Source: Geomonas propionica (GTDB lineage Bacteria; Desulfobacterota; Desulfuromonadia; Geobacterales; Geobacteraceae). From it: a stretch of DNA of 64,000 nucleotides. Shown one piece after another: positions 1 through 6,952 of this stretch (within the stretch, counting starts at the first letter, position 1; each line of letters opens with the position of its first letter). Where the stretch lies: positions 372,001 through 436,000 of the forward strand of contig NZ_JAEMHK010000002.1 in NCBI RefSeq assembly GCF_016458235.1, given 5' to 3'. The translations under genes were made by a program, and so were the position numbers. The notes under the pieces are model-generated. The model saw only the letters and a program-made list of their open reading frames with translations, was not told where the DNA came from and searched no databases.

Positions 1-38
1 TCGCGATCGTCTTCCACAAGCATCATGGTCGTTGCCAT
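1..38 (-). CDS. Response regulator, N-terminal fragment (window edge)
   Basis: Only the first 12 codons lie in the window, reading MATTMMLVEDDR on the minus strand. A hydrophobic strand followed by an acidic D-D pair is the start of a CheY-type receiver domain, in which those acids bind Mg2+ next to the phospho-accepting Asp. The ATG lies two bases after the stop of the sensor kinase that precedes it, so the two are probably co-transcribed and may be a cognate pair. The output domain lies outside the window and is unknown. Confidence 0.7.
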   Translation of the reverse strand, partial: MATTMMLVEDDR

Positions 39-40
39 TT

Positions 41-1894
41 TCAAACCTCTATCCGGAACTGGGCGCCCTGGTCCACGTTGCACGCGGTGAGCGCCCCTCC
101 CATGTTCTTCTCGATGATGGTCTTGGACATGAACAGCCCGACCCCGGTCCCGGTCTGGGGCCCTTTGGTGGTGAAGTAGGGATCGAAGATCCGTTCCATT
201 ATTTCTTCGGGTATGCCGCCGGCGTTGTCGGTTATGGTAAGCACCGCCCTCCCCCCCTGCTCCGCGATGCGGACCTCTACCGACGGGACTGCCACCGCGC
301 GTTCGGCGATGGCGTCGCGCGCGTTCACCAGGATGTTGAGCAGGACCTGGGCAAACTCGTTGGGGTACCCCTCGACGACGGGATCGCCCTCTTGAAGCAC
401 CTTGAGGGAGATCCCCAGCGCCTGCAGGCTGCCGTCGACCAGCGACAGCACCTTGGCGACTTCATCGGCCACCTTGAAGCGGAGCTTCTCCTTGTCGGGC
501 CGAAAGAAGTTCCTGAAGTCGTCGATGGTCTGCGACATGTGCTTCACGATGGCCATCGACTTGGCGACATGCTCCTGCAGGAACTCCCGGTCCAGTTGCC
601 CCAGTTCGTGGAACAAAAGGGGCTGCTGCACCAAGAGCCCCAGCGCGTTGAGCGGCTGGCGCCACTGGTGGGCGATGTTGCCCACCATTTCCCCGAGGGC
701 TGCCTGCCGGCTTTGCTGGGTGAGAAGCTGTTCCTGCCGGCGCACCTCCTCCATGGCCCGGATCCGCTCGCCGGTCTCGTGCCGGAGGTCCTCGATGGTC
801 AGGGAGAGCTGACGTTCCGCCTCATCCCTTTCCGCGGCCCGGCGCTGCAGCAGTTGCGAGGCCTGCACCAGGGCCTCCGCCAGTTCCGAGGTTTCCTTGG
901 AATCGGTGGCGACCGCCGGCGCCACCGTGCCGCTGCCGATGGCGAGGGCCGGCTGCACCAGCGCCTGGATGTCCTTCGCGATCCGGTTGGCGAGCCAGGA
1001 TGCGAGCAGGATACCGAGCAGCGAGATGGCGACGCCCACGCCAACCGCCCAGCGCATCCAGCTATAGATGTTGGCCAGCGCCATATCGGTGGGGACCTCG
1101 ACGGCCACGGTCCACCCCGAGAAGGAGGATTTGCAGAAGGCGGAAAAGGTGGCAGCACCGTTGGCGCTCTTGACCAGCAGCGTCCCCTCGCTGGATCGGG
1201 ACAGGGCGGGGCGCAGGTCCCCGGTCAGCTCCTTGCCCACGAATTGCTCCAGGTCCCTGGTGCGGGCGGTGATCACGCCGTTGCGGTCCACCACCGTCGC
1301 GTACCACTCCTTGAAGACGTTCTGGCTTTGCAGCACCGAGGAAAGCACCTGCGAGGGAAAGGACATGGAAAGGTCATAGGCGACCACACCGTCGATGACC
1401 ACCGGCACGTCGATGGCGATCACGGGGCGCTTGGTGACCGCGCCCCGAAAGAGGTTGCTGACGATGGGTTTGCCTTCCTCGAAGATCCGACGCACCACAT
1501 CCAGGTTGCTGCGCTTGGGGAGCTTGCTCCCCAGGGGGCGGTAGGTGTTCACCAACTGCTGCCCGGTGCGGTCCGCGATGATGATGTCGGCACCGGGGTA
1601 GTTCTTGAGGATTTCCTTGCTCTGCTGGTGCAGGGTAATGAAGTCGCGCCCCCTGAAGGACGGGGAGCTGCCTAGCGCGCTCAAGGACGCCTCCACGTTG
1701 GCCAGTTCCCGGTCAACGGCCATGGTCATGGCGCGTGCGTTTTCGAGCAGGTCGCGGCTCACCTGGTCCAGCTTGGTGACGTAGGCGTGACGCGCCATAA
1801 GGGCGGCGATCAGCCACACCGGCAAGACGCAGGCGGCGACCAGGATGGACAACTGCTGACGGATCGTGGGTCTGTGATTCCGGGCCTGGCTCAT
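41..1894 (-). CDS. Membrane sensor histidine kinase
   Basis: A hybrid-free transmitter kinase of 617 residues that should autophosphorylate on His and pass phosphate to the receiver protein encoded next. A membrane segment at about residues 16-36 is followed by a long extracytoplasmic region (about 40-280, Cache-like in length and pattern) and a second membrane segment near 285-305. A coiled coil then leads to an H-box NIAHQWRQPLN with His near 409. An ATPase domain follows with an N-box (NILVNARDAI), a G1 box (DNAGGIP) and a G2 box (GTGVGL). The ATG at 1894 was chosen over an upstream in-frame start because it follows a GGAG motif and sits one base past the stop of the 48-residue ORF. The ligand is unknown. 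Confidence 0.93.
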   Translation of the reverse strand: MSQARNHRPTIRQQLSILVAACVLPVWLIAALMARHAYVTKLDQVSRDLLENARAMTMAVDRELANVEASLSALGSSPSFRGRDFITLHQQSKEILKNYPGADIIIADRTGQQLVNTYRPLGSKLPKRSNLDVVRRIFEEGKPIVSNLFRGAVTKRPVIAIDVPVVIDGVVAYDLSMSFPSQVLSSVLQSQNVFKEWYATVVDRNGVITARTRDLEQFVGKELTGDLRPALSRSSEGTLLVKSANGAATFSAFCKSSFSGWTVAVEVPTDMALANIYSWMRWAVGVGVAISLLGILLASWLANRIAKDIQALVQPALAIGSGTVAPAVATDSKETSELAEALVQASQLLQRRAAERDEAERQLSLTIEDLRHETGERIRAMEEVRRQEQLLTQQSRQAALGEMVGNIAHQWRQPLNALGLLVQQPLLFHELGQLDREFLQEHVAKSMAIVKHMSQTIDDFRNFFRPDKEKLRFKVADEVAKVLSLVDGSLQALGISLKVLQEGDPVVEGYPNEFAQVLLNILVNARDAIAERAVAVPSVEVRIAEQGGRAVLTITDNAGGIPEEIMERIFDPYFTTKGPQTGTGVGLFMSKTIIEKNMGGALTACNVDQGAQFRIEV

Positions 1895-1895
1895 T

Positions 1896-2042
1896 TCACT
1901 CCAGCATTTCGGCGAGTATGGCATCGAGGGTTTTCCCCTCGTAGAGACTCTCCAGTAACTTGTGCAAGGTGGTCTGGATTCCCTTGTACTGACAGTTGGC
2001 CACCAGTTGATTCTCAAGGATCTGCAGTTGGTCCGTCGTCAT
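1896..2042 (-). CDS. Small 48-residue protein directly upstream of the sensor kinase
   Basis: This short ORF has a strong ribosome-binding site (GGGAGGTGG just before the ATG). Its TGA ends one base before the kinase ATG, so the two are likely translationally coupled. The product (begins MTTDQLQILENQL, ends LAEMLE) is acidic, mostly helical in pattern, and has a single Cys near residue 18 (ANCQYKG). No membrane segment or signal peptide is visible. I do not recognise a family. The position suggests a small partner or regulator of the kinase, but that is inference. The packed spacing and ribosome-binding site support it being real. Confidence 0.65.
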   Translation of the reverse strand: MTTDQLQILENQLVANCQYKGIQTTLHKLLESLYEGKTLDAILAEMLE

Positions 2043-2139
2043 TGCCACCTCCCGGTTCTCATTATGAGGCTAGACACCAATTCTGCCAAACACTGAGTCG
2101 CTGTCAATGAGTACGGCGAAGAGTCTATGCCAGTAAAGG

Positions 2140-2586
2140 TCATCTAACCGGCTGCAGGCGCCTGAACCAGGCCGCCACCGTCTCCGCCGGCTGTGCCCCG
2201 GAGAGCTGGTCGACCGACTTGCCCTTGCGCAGCAGGTGCAGCACCGGGATGCCGCGCACCCCGAAGCGCCCGGACAGCGCCGGGTTCTGATCGGTGTCGA
2301 CCTGGACCACTGCGGCCTCCCCGGCCAGAAGTGCCGCCACTTTTCGCACCGCCGGTGCGAATGACACGCAGTGCGGTCACCAGGGAGCCCAGAATTCCGC
2401 CAGCACGGGGCCGGGATAGGCGGCGATGAAGGCGTCGAAGTTGGCGTCGTTGAGCACCCGGGGGGTGCTGTAGAGAGGCGGGAGTTTGGCGCGGCAGTTG
2501 CCGCACACCCCGGACACCCCCTCCTTGTCGGCGGGGATGCGGTTCACGGCGCCGCAGCCGGGACACTTGAGCTGGAAAGATGTCAT
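2140..2586 (-). CDS. Selenocysteine-containing thioredoxin, zinc-ribbon type (UGA at codon 70)
   Basis: Read through an in-frame TGA at 2377-2379, this is a 148-codon thioredoxin of the Trx2/TrxC type. An N-terminal zinc ribbon (CPGCGAVN at 8-15, then CGNC near 33-36) is followed by the thioredoxin fold. The active-site strand reads FWAPW, then the TGA, then PHC, giving W-U-P-H-C, so the stop codon sits where the nucleophilic Cys belongs. After the TGA the frame continues through the rest of the fold, including VQVDTDQNPAL, the conserved GIPVLHL cis-Pro region and a C-terminal helix. AAAGGAGG precedes the ATG. A hairpin starts 15 bases after the TGA. It would reduce protein disulfides with a selenol, provided the host has the Sec machinery, which is not in this window. 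The alternative is a nonsense mutation, but its exact position argues against that. Confidence 0.9.
2343..2361 (-). promoter_or_regulatory. Candidate bacterial SECIS hairpin
   Basis: On the coding strand TTCGCACC, a GGC loop and GGTGCGAA form a perfect 8-bp stem. Fifteen bases separate it from the TGA at 2377-2379, so the loop lies 23 bases beyond the codon. Known bacterial SECIS hairpins lie just downstream of the UGA and have a short apical loop with G at one of its first two positions. Both hold here. SelB recognition is inferred. Confidence 0.7.
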
Positions 2587-2681
2587 GACTTCCTCCTTTT
2601 ACGCGTAATTTCAACTGGTGAAGTCTACCATCCCGCCGAACATCCATCGCGTCCCTTTTGTTTTGACGGCGCATTCTGCGT

Positions 2682-2709
2682 TTCACATTTTCGCGCTTTC
2701 TGGTATGTT
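2682..2709 (+). promoter_or_regulatory. Possible sigma70 promoter of the deacetylase gene
   Basis: TTCACA and TATGTT are separated by 16 bases and end 36 bases before the ATG. The match to consensus is moderate, and no other candidate in this short gap looks better. Confidence 0.3.
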
Positions 2710-2745
2710 GTGATGTTTGAAAAATCAACCGGAGGTTTTACACCG

Positions 2746-3567
2746 ATGAAGTATCGTATCCTGCTCCTGCTCCTCGTCGTCGCCCTTTTGGCCGTACCGG
2801 GCGCGCAGGCCGTCACCCCCGCCGCCAAGCCGGCACAGCCCGCCGCCAACCAGGGGGTCCACGTCCCCATACTCCTGTACCACCGCTTCGGCCCCACCGT
2901 GGCCGATGGCATGACCATCAAGACCTCGGTCTTCGAGGAACACCTGAAATACTTAAGGGACAACGGCTATACCGTGATCCCGCTCAGGAAGCTGGTGGAC
3001 TACTACCTGAAGAAGGGTCCCGCCCCCGCACCGAAATCGGTGGTCATCGTCGAGGACGACGCGCACAAGTCCGTGTACAGCGACATGCTGCCCTTGGCCA
3101 AGAAGTACAACGTCCCGGTGACCGTGTTCGTGTACCCCTCGGCCATCTCCAACGCCAAGTACGCCATGACCTGGGAACAGCTGAAAACCCTGCAGAAGAA
3201 CGGCTTCGACATCCAGTCGCACACCTTCTGGCATCCCAACTTCAGGCACGACAAGAAGAAGATGGCTCCGGCCGAGTTCGAGAAGTCGGTGCAGACCCAG
3301 CTCAAGAAGTCCAAGGCGAAGCTGGAAGAGAAGCTCGGCACCAAGGTGGATCTCCTGGCGTGGCCGTTCGGGATCTACGACGACTACCTGCTGAAGAAGG
3401 CGGCGGACGCGGGATACGTGGCGACCTTCACCATCGAGGCGCACCACGCCGGCCCCAATGACGTGGCCATGAAGCTGCCGCGCTACCTGCTGATCAACTC
3501 GGACCAGGGCAAAGCCTTCGCCCGCATCGTCGAGGGGACCGCCCCCAAGAGGAACCTGGTGTACTAG
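2746..3567 (+). CDS. Secreted polysaccharide deacetylase (NodB/CE4 domain)
   Basis: A 273-residue exported protein. The first about 22 residues are a signal peptide (MKYRILLLLLVVALLAVPGAQA). The rest is a NodB-homology domain beginning VPILLYHRFG. The metal/catalytic motifs are VEDDAH (Asp 104-105, the place of the usual TFDDG) and SHTFWHP (His 159 and 163). A later AWPFGIYD strand matches motif 3. The family removes N-acetyl groups from peptidoglycan or polysaccharides in the envelope. The loss of the TFDDG Gly is a minor deviation. The ATG at 2746 is preceded by GGAGG. It is a single-gene unit ended by a terminator, with a substrate that cannot be read from the sequence. Confidence 0.9.
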   Translation: MKYRILLLLLVVALLAVPGAQAVTPAAKPAQPAANQGVHVPILLYHRFGPTVADGMTIKTSVFEEHLKYLRDNGYTVIPLRKLVDYYLKKGPAPAPKSVVIVEDDAHKSVYSDMLPLAKKYNVPVTVFVYPSAISNAKYAMTWEQLKTLQKNGFDIQSHTFWHPNFRHDKKKMAPAEFEKSVQTQLKKSKAKLEEKLGTKVDLLAWPFGIYDDYLLKKAADAGYVATFTIEAHHAGPNDVAMKLPRYLLINSDQGKAFARIVEGTAPKRNLVY

Positions 3568-3577
3568 ACGGCACAAG

Positions 3578-3615
3578 AAAAGCGGCGCACGGCAATGGTG
3601 CCGGCGCCGCTTTTT
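3578..3615 (+). terminator. Rho-independent terminator after the deacetylase
   Basis: The arms AAAAGCGGCGC (3578-3588) and GCGCCGCTTTT (3604-3614) pair perfectly and run into a T tract. Confidence 0.88.
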
Positions 3616-3629
3616 CAGTCACAGCCCTG

Positions 3630-3827
3630 GTGAATGGTCATATGGAAGAAAAGAAAGAGTGCGCTCACGACTGCAAGAAGCACCCCTGTCCTGACTGCAG
3701 CTTCTGCCAATGGTGTTCCGACGACAGGTGCAGAATGTGCCTGGGCAAGCAGAGCCCCAAGAAAAAGCTCTCCAGCGCCGAGCAGATCGCGCTTTACGAA
3801 TCTCTGAACCAGAAGAAGCCCGCCTAA
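3630..3827 (+). CDS. Small cysteine-rich protein
   Basis: A 61- to 65-residue cytosolic protein with no signal peptide. Its first half carries eight cysteines and two histidines in short CxxC-type spacings (CAHDCKKHPCPDCSFCQWC, then CRMC), suggesting one or two bound metals such as Zn2+ or an Fe-S cluster. The C-terminal third is Lys-rich and helical. Translation can begin at GTG 3630 or ATG 3642. The ATG gives MEEKKECAHDC and looks more natural, but neither has a strong ribosome-binding site. I do not recognise a characterised family. Confidence 0.65.
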   Translation: MNGHMEEKKECAHDCKKHPCPDCSFCQWCSDDRCRMCLGKQSPKKKLSSAEQIALYESLNQKKPA

Positions 3828-3898
3828 CGCCCCCCTGTTTCAGTATCCCCCTTCAAATCCCTCAAGTAGTCCCACCTCTATCCGAATAGTAGCTTGGG

Positions 3899-4495
3899 TC
3901 AGATATCGGTCCCCTGGCGCACCACCACGTTTCTGACCGCCACCCGCGCCTTCACGCCGCACAGTTCGCGGAACAGGGAGGCCAGGTACCTGATGGTGAC
4001 CACCTTGTGGAAGAAGGACTGCGTCATCCCGTAGCAGAGCTTGCGCAGCCGGGAAGGGTTCCTGCTCCCCAACAGGAGTGGGCAGTAGTCGGAGAGCTGC
4101 ACCGTGACCCGTCCATGGTCGGCCCCGATGGTGGTGAGCAGGGAAAACATGCCGCTGTCGCACTCCCCGGGCTGCACCAGAATGCCGCCGCTGATGCACA
4201 GGTGCACAGCCTGCATCCCCTGGTCATCCTCGAAGCGGGCCGCGCTGAAGGCGAGCAGGGCGCGGCGGGTCCCGGTGACACGGAACTCGACACCGTACGG
4301 CTCCAGGACCGGTGTGATCAGCCCCAAGGTGCAGCGACGCACCACCTTGAAGTAGTGCTGCAGCAGGAAAGCCGGGTTGGCCCGCAGCGCCGCCTCGAGG
4401 GGGAGATCGATCCACTGCACGGAGTAGACCGACGAGTCGGGCAGCAGGATCTGCTGGCAGGAGATTTCCAGTTCATGCGGTGAGGGTTCGGCCAT
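3899..4495 (-). CDS. Protein of unknown function, 198 residues
   Basis: A soluble protein without a signal peptide or clear membrane segment, starting MAEPSPHELEISCQQ. GGAG stands seven bases before the ATG, which is why this start was preferred over one 51 bases upstream. The sequence alternates short hydrophobic strands and charged turns. It has two recognisable halves: an N-terminal region to about residue 75, and a C-terminal region ending in a basic helix with RLRKLCYGMTQSFFHK. It is monocistronic and divergent from the hemerythrin gene. I see no catalytic motif and assign no function. Confidence 0.7.
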   Translation of the reverse strand: MAEPSPHELEISCQQILLPDSSVYSVQWIDLPLEAALRANPAFLLQHYFKVVRRCTLGLITPVLEPYGVEFRVTGTRRALLAFSAARFEDDQGMQAVHLCISGGILVQPGECDSGMFSLLTTIGADHGRVTVQLSDYCPLLLGSRNPSRLRKLCYGMTQSFFHKVVTIRYLASLFRELCGVKARVAVRNVVVRQGTDI

Positions 4496-4614
4496 GAAGG
4501 CTCCGGTCGCTACGGCAAAATTGGCGCTGAAGGGAAAAGATAGCACAGAGTTGGCCCGGTTGGCTACGGAGCACGCATAGAGACAGTTTCAACACCCTGT
4601 ACAGGGAGAGGTTC

Positions 4615-5022
4615 ATGGACATAATCGAGTGGTCGGAAAGTTTGAGCGTGGGGATCGTAAAGGTAGACGAGCAGCACAAAATGTTGATCCAGCTGATGGA
4701 CGAGTTGGACCAGGCAATCAGGAACAACGAGAGCGCCGACGTGGTGGAGGACGTGCTCACCAACCTGTTCAACTATGCGCAGGCCCACTTCGCCGTAGAG
4801 GAAGAGCTGTTTCGCACCCACAGGTACCCCGAGATGGCCCTGCACGAACTGGAGCACCAGCGCTTCATCGCCAAGGCGTTCGCCTTCAAGGAGCGGCTGA
4901 GCTCAAAGCGCCCCGGGCTGGCACTGGAACTGTTGAACTTCCTGTCCAGCTGGGTGCTCAACCACATCGAACTCACCGATAAGCGCTACGCCAAGTTCCT
5001 GCACGATTGCGGGGTGAGCTGA
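4615..5022 (+). CDS. Bacteriohemerythrin
   Basis: A 135-residue single-domain hemerythrin carrying all seven ligands for a di-iron site: His21 (DEQHKML), His58 and Glu62 (HFAVEE), His77 and His81 (HELEH), His117 and Asp122 (HIELTD). The N-terminal IIEWSESLSVGI motif is typical of the family. Such proteins bind O2 reversibly and serve in O2 sensing, storage or iron handling in micro-oxic bacteria. It is soluble and cytosolic, with no fused signalling domain. CAGGGAGAGG precedes the ATG. It converges on rlmI with only ten bases between the stops. Confidence 0.95.
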   Translation: MDIIEWSESLSVGIVKVDEQHKMLIQLMDELDQAIRNNESADVVEDVLTNLFNYAQAHFAVEEELFRTHRYPEMALHELEHQRFIAKAFAFKERLSSKRPGLALELLNFLSSWVLNHIELTDKRYAKFLHDCGVS

Positions 5023-5032
5023 TCCCGCCCCG

Positions 5033-6232
5033 TCACCCCTTGACGGCGATGACGTACTTGAGGTAGCGCCCTTCGGGGAAGGTCACCGGGTAGGGAAAAT
5101 CCTCGGGCTGACCGCCGAAGGAAACCACCTGCAACTGGTCCCCACCCTGCAGCGCGCCGCGACGCAGTTCCTTGAGGTAGTCCGCCAGGTCCACCTTCTG
5201 GTGGTTGGATGAGGTAATCAGCAGCCCCCCGGTCTTAAGCAGTTTGAGCGCCGCGGCCACCAGGTCCGAGGTGCCGCCGCGCGTGGTGAAGCGGCTCTTG
5301 GCCGTGGTGGAGAAGGAGGGAGGATCCATCAGGATCACGTCGTAGACCTTCTTCTGCCGGGCCAGGTCGTCCAGTACCGTGAAGCAGTCCCCGACCAGGA
5401 ACTCGTGCCGCTTGGGGTTCAACCGGTTCAGGGCGAAGTTCTCCTTCGCCTGGGCCATGTAGCCGGGCGAAGCGTCGACGCTGGTGACCAGGCTGGCCCC
5501 GGCTGCGGCGGCGGCGACCGAGAAGGCGCCGGTGTAGGAGAAGAGGTTCAGGAAACGCTTGCCCTGCACCCGCGCCATGACGTCGCGCCGGTTCTTGCGC
5601 ATGTCGAGGAAGAGCCCGGTGTTCAGGCCGAGCTCCAGGCTGACTCGGTAGGTGAGCCCGTTTTCCCGTACCAAGAGTGGCTCCGTGGCAGGCTTCCCCG
5701 CCAGCAGTCGCCCGTACTTCTTGGTGTCGCTCTCCGCCTCCAGTTCCCGGGTGTTCTGGGGGCGTCCCTTCTCGTAGATCCCCGCCGGCGACAGGAGCTC
5801 TTCCAGCGCCTGGGTCACCAGTTTCAGATGCCTGCGCCACCCAGAGCAGTAGACCTGCACCATGAGGTAGTCGCCGTAGCGGTCCACGGTGAGCCCGGGG
5901 AGGCCGTCCCCCTCGCCGTTGACCAGCCGGTACGCGTCCGAGTCGTCCAGCTGCGCGTGGTTTTTCCTGAGCGCCACCGCCCGCTCCAGGCGTCCCTGCA
6001 CCCACCCCCGGTCCAGGCGCATCCGCTCGCGCGACAGGATGCGGGCCACGATGCGGTCCTTGGGGTCCAGCAGGGCCGAGGCGAGAAAGCGCCCGGACCC
6101 GTCCACCAGCTCCACCAGGTCCCCCGCCTCGCCGGCGGGCCATTTCCTGGTATAGGCATCGGCGATGATCCAAGGGTGCCCAAGTTCAATCATGCGCACC
6201 GACTCGTTTCCTACCACGTACTGTTTGGACAT
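5033..6232 (-). CDS. rlmI: 23S rRNA (cytosine-C5) methyltransferase RlmI-type
   Basis: A 399-residue SAM-dependent RNA methyltransferase. An N-terminal PUA domain (about 1-75, with GHPWIIADAY) is followed by a linker domain and a class I Rossmann fold. The SAM-binding strand reads NLFSYTGAFSVAAAAAG and the catalytic motif is LMDPPSF. It ends at the usual family length. By family it methylates a cytosine in 23S rRNA (C1962 in E. coli), but paralogues with other targets exist, so the exact nucleotide is inferred. It is monocistronic. Confidence 0.88.
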   Translation of the reverse strand: MSKQYVVGNESVRMIELGHPWIIADAYTRKWPAGEAGDLVELVDGSGRFLASALLDPKDRIVARILSRERMRLDRGWVQGRLERAVALRKNHAQLDDSDAYRLVNGEGDGLPGLTVDRYGDYLMVQVYCSGWRRHLKLVTQALEELLSPAGIYEKGRPQNTRELEAESDTKKYGRLLAGKPATEPLLVRENGLTYRVSLELGLNTGLFLDMRKNRRDVMARVQGKRFLNLFSYTGAFSVAAAAAGASLVTSVDASPGYMAQAKENFALNRLNPKRHEFLVGDCFTVLDDLARQKKVYDVILMDPPSFSTTAKSRFTTRGGTSDLVAAALKLLKTGGLLITSSNHQKVDLADYLKELRRGALQGGDQLQVVSFGGQPEDFPYPVTFPEGRYLKYVIAVKG

Positions 6233-6282
6233 GTGACTCCTTCCCGCATCCTCTACTCTATCTGATGAACACGCAGCTAACG

Positions 6283-6366
6283 TCCCCTCCCCCGGAGGGG
6301 GAGGGACAGGGTGGGGGCAATGACGCTGCTCCCCCCCTCCCGGCCTCCCCCCTCCTGGGGGAGGGG
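6283..6366. repeat. Palindromic C/G-rich intergenic repeat
   Basis: Two C-tract/G-tract palindromes (CCCCTCCCCCGGAGGGGGAGGG, in parts, and the CCTCCTGGGGGAGGGG copy) lie in the gap between rlmI and the next minus-strand gene. The same CCCTC-CCC/GGG-GAGGG style recurs near 32.1, 36.8, 50.0 and 58.7 kb, always between genes. Confidence 0.6.
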
Positions 6367-6391
6367 CTTGGCAACCGCGACTATCAAAAGA

Positions 6392-6424
6392 AGGGGCGGC
6401 GATCCCGTACGGGATGCCGCCCCT
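6392..6424 (-). terminator. Terminator hairpin of the 125-residue gene
   Basis: An almost perfect hairpin (AGGGGCGGC, then ATCCCGT, with matching right arms) is followed on the minus strand by TTCTTTTGAT. It sits 25 bases after the stop at 6449. Confidence 0.8.
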
Positions 6425-6448
6425 GTTACTGTGCTGCCAGCGCTGCTG

Positions 6449-6826
6449 TTAGTGGGTTACCTGGCCGGCCTGCTCGGCAGCCATGGCCTGGCGCGCCTGC
6501 TCCAGCGCGTCGAGTTCCTTGAGCTTCTCGCCCAGCCAGAAGTGCAGCTCGCGCGCGGTCTGGTGGTTCACCACGACGCCGTTGATGACCTGGCGCACCA
6601 GGCTGCGGCCGAGATCCGACGGCTCCACCTCGGTCTCGGGACCGATGGTGCCTGCCTGGGTGATCTCGTGGCTGATGGAGTTCGGGAGCGGCTGGCGCTC
6701 GAGGTAGAAGTTGATCACCAGTTCGCCGCGCGGGGAGATCCCGCCGTGCGCGCCGTTGACATAGACCGGGTTGTAATCGTAGGTGAAGATGTATTTAAAG
6801 GTCATTTCATTCTGTTTTTTCGACAT
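6449..6826 (-). CDS. Conserved-looking hypothetical protein, 125 residues
   Basis: A small soluble protein starting MSKKQNEMTFKYIFTY. The middle (ISPRGELVINFYLERQPLP) and the later VVVNHQTARELHFWLGEKL segment give a strand-strand-helix layout that resembles DUF3467-type proteins. I hold that resemblance weakly. GGAGATTGC precedes the ATG. It is a single-gene unit with its own terminator and no catalytic residues stand out. Confidence 0.7.
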   Translation of the reverse strand: MSKKQNEMTFKYIFTYDYNPVYVNGAHGGISPRGELVINFYLERQPLPNSISHEITQAGTIGPETEVEPSDLGRSLVRQVINGVVVNHQTARELHFWLGEKLKELDALEQARQAMAAEQAGQVTH

Positions 6827-6952
6827 TGCAATCTCCTTTGTTCGATGACATTGAATTACAGTTGGCTCTTATAACACGGAGCGACCACTCAAGGCAAACA
6901 CAGAATGTAAGCCGCATTAATCTTGCCCGATGCCACCGCCGACCGCACCGGA

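Noticed and set aside
2140-2586. Thioredoxin as a pseudogene broken by a nonsense codon
   Set aside because: The TGA falls exactly on the active-site Cys, both flanks are intact, and a SECIS-like hairpin follows at the correct distance. Selenocysteine insertion explains all of this better.
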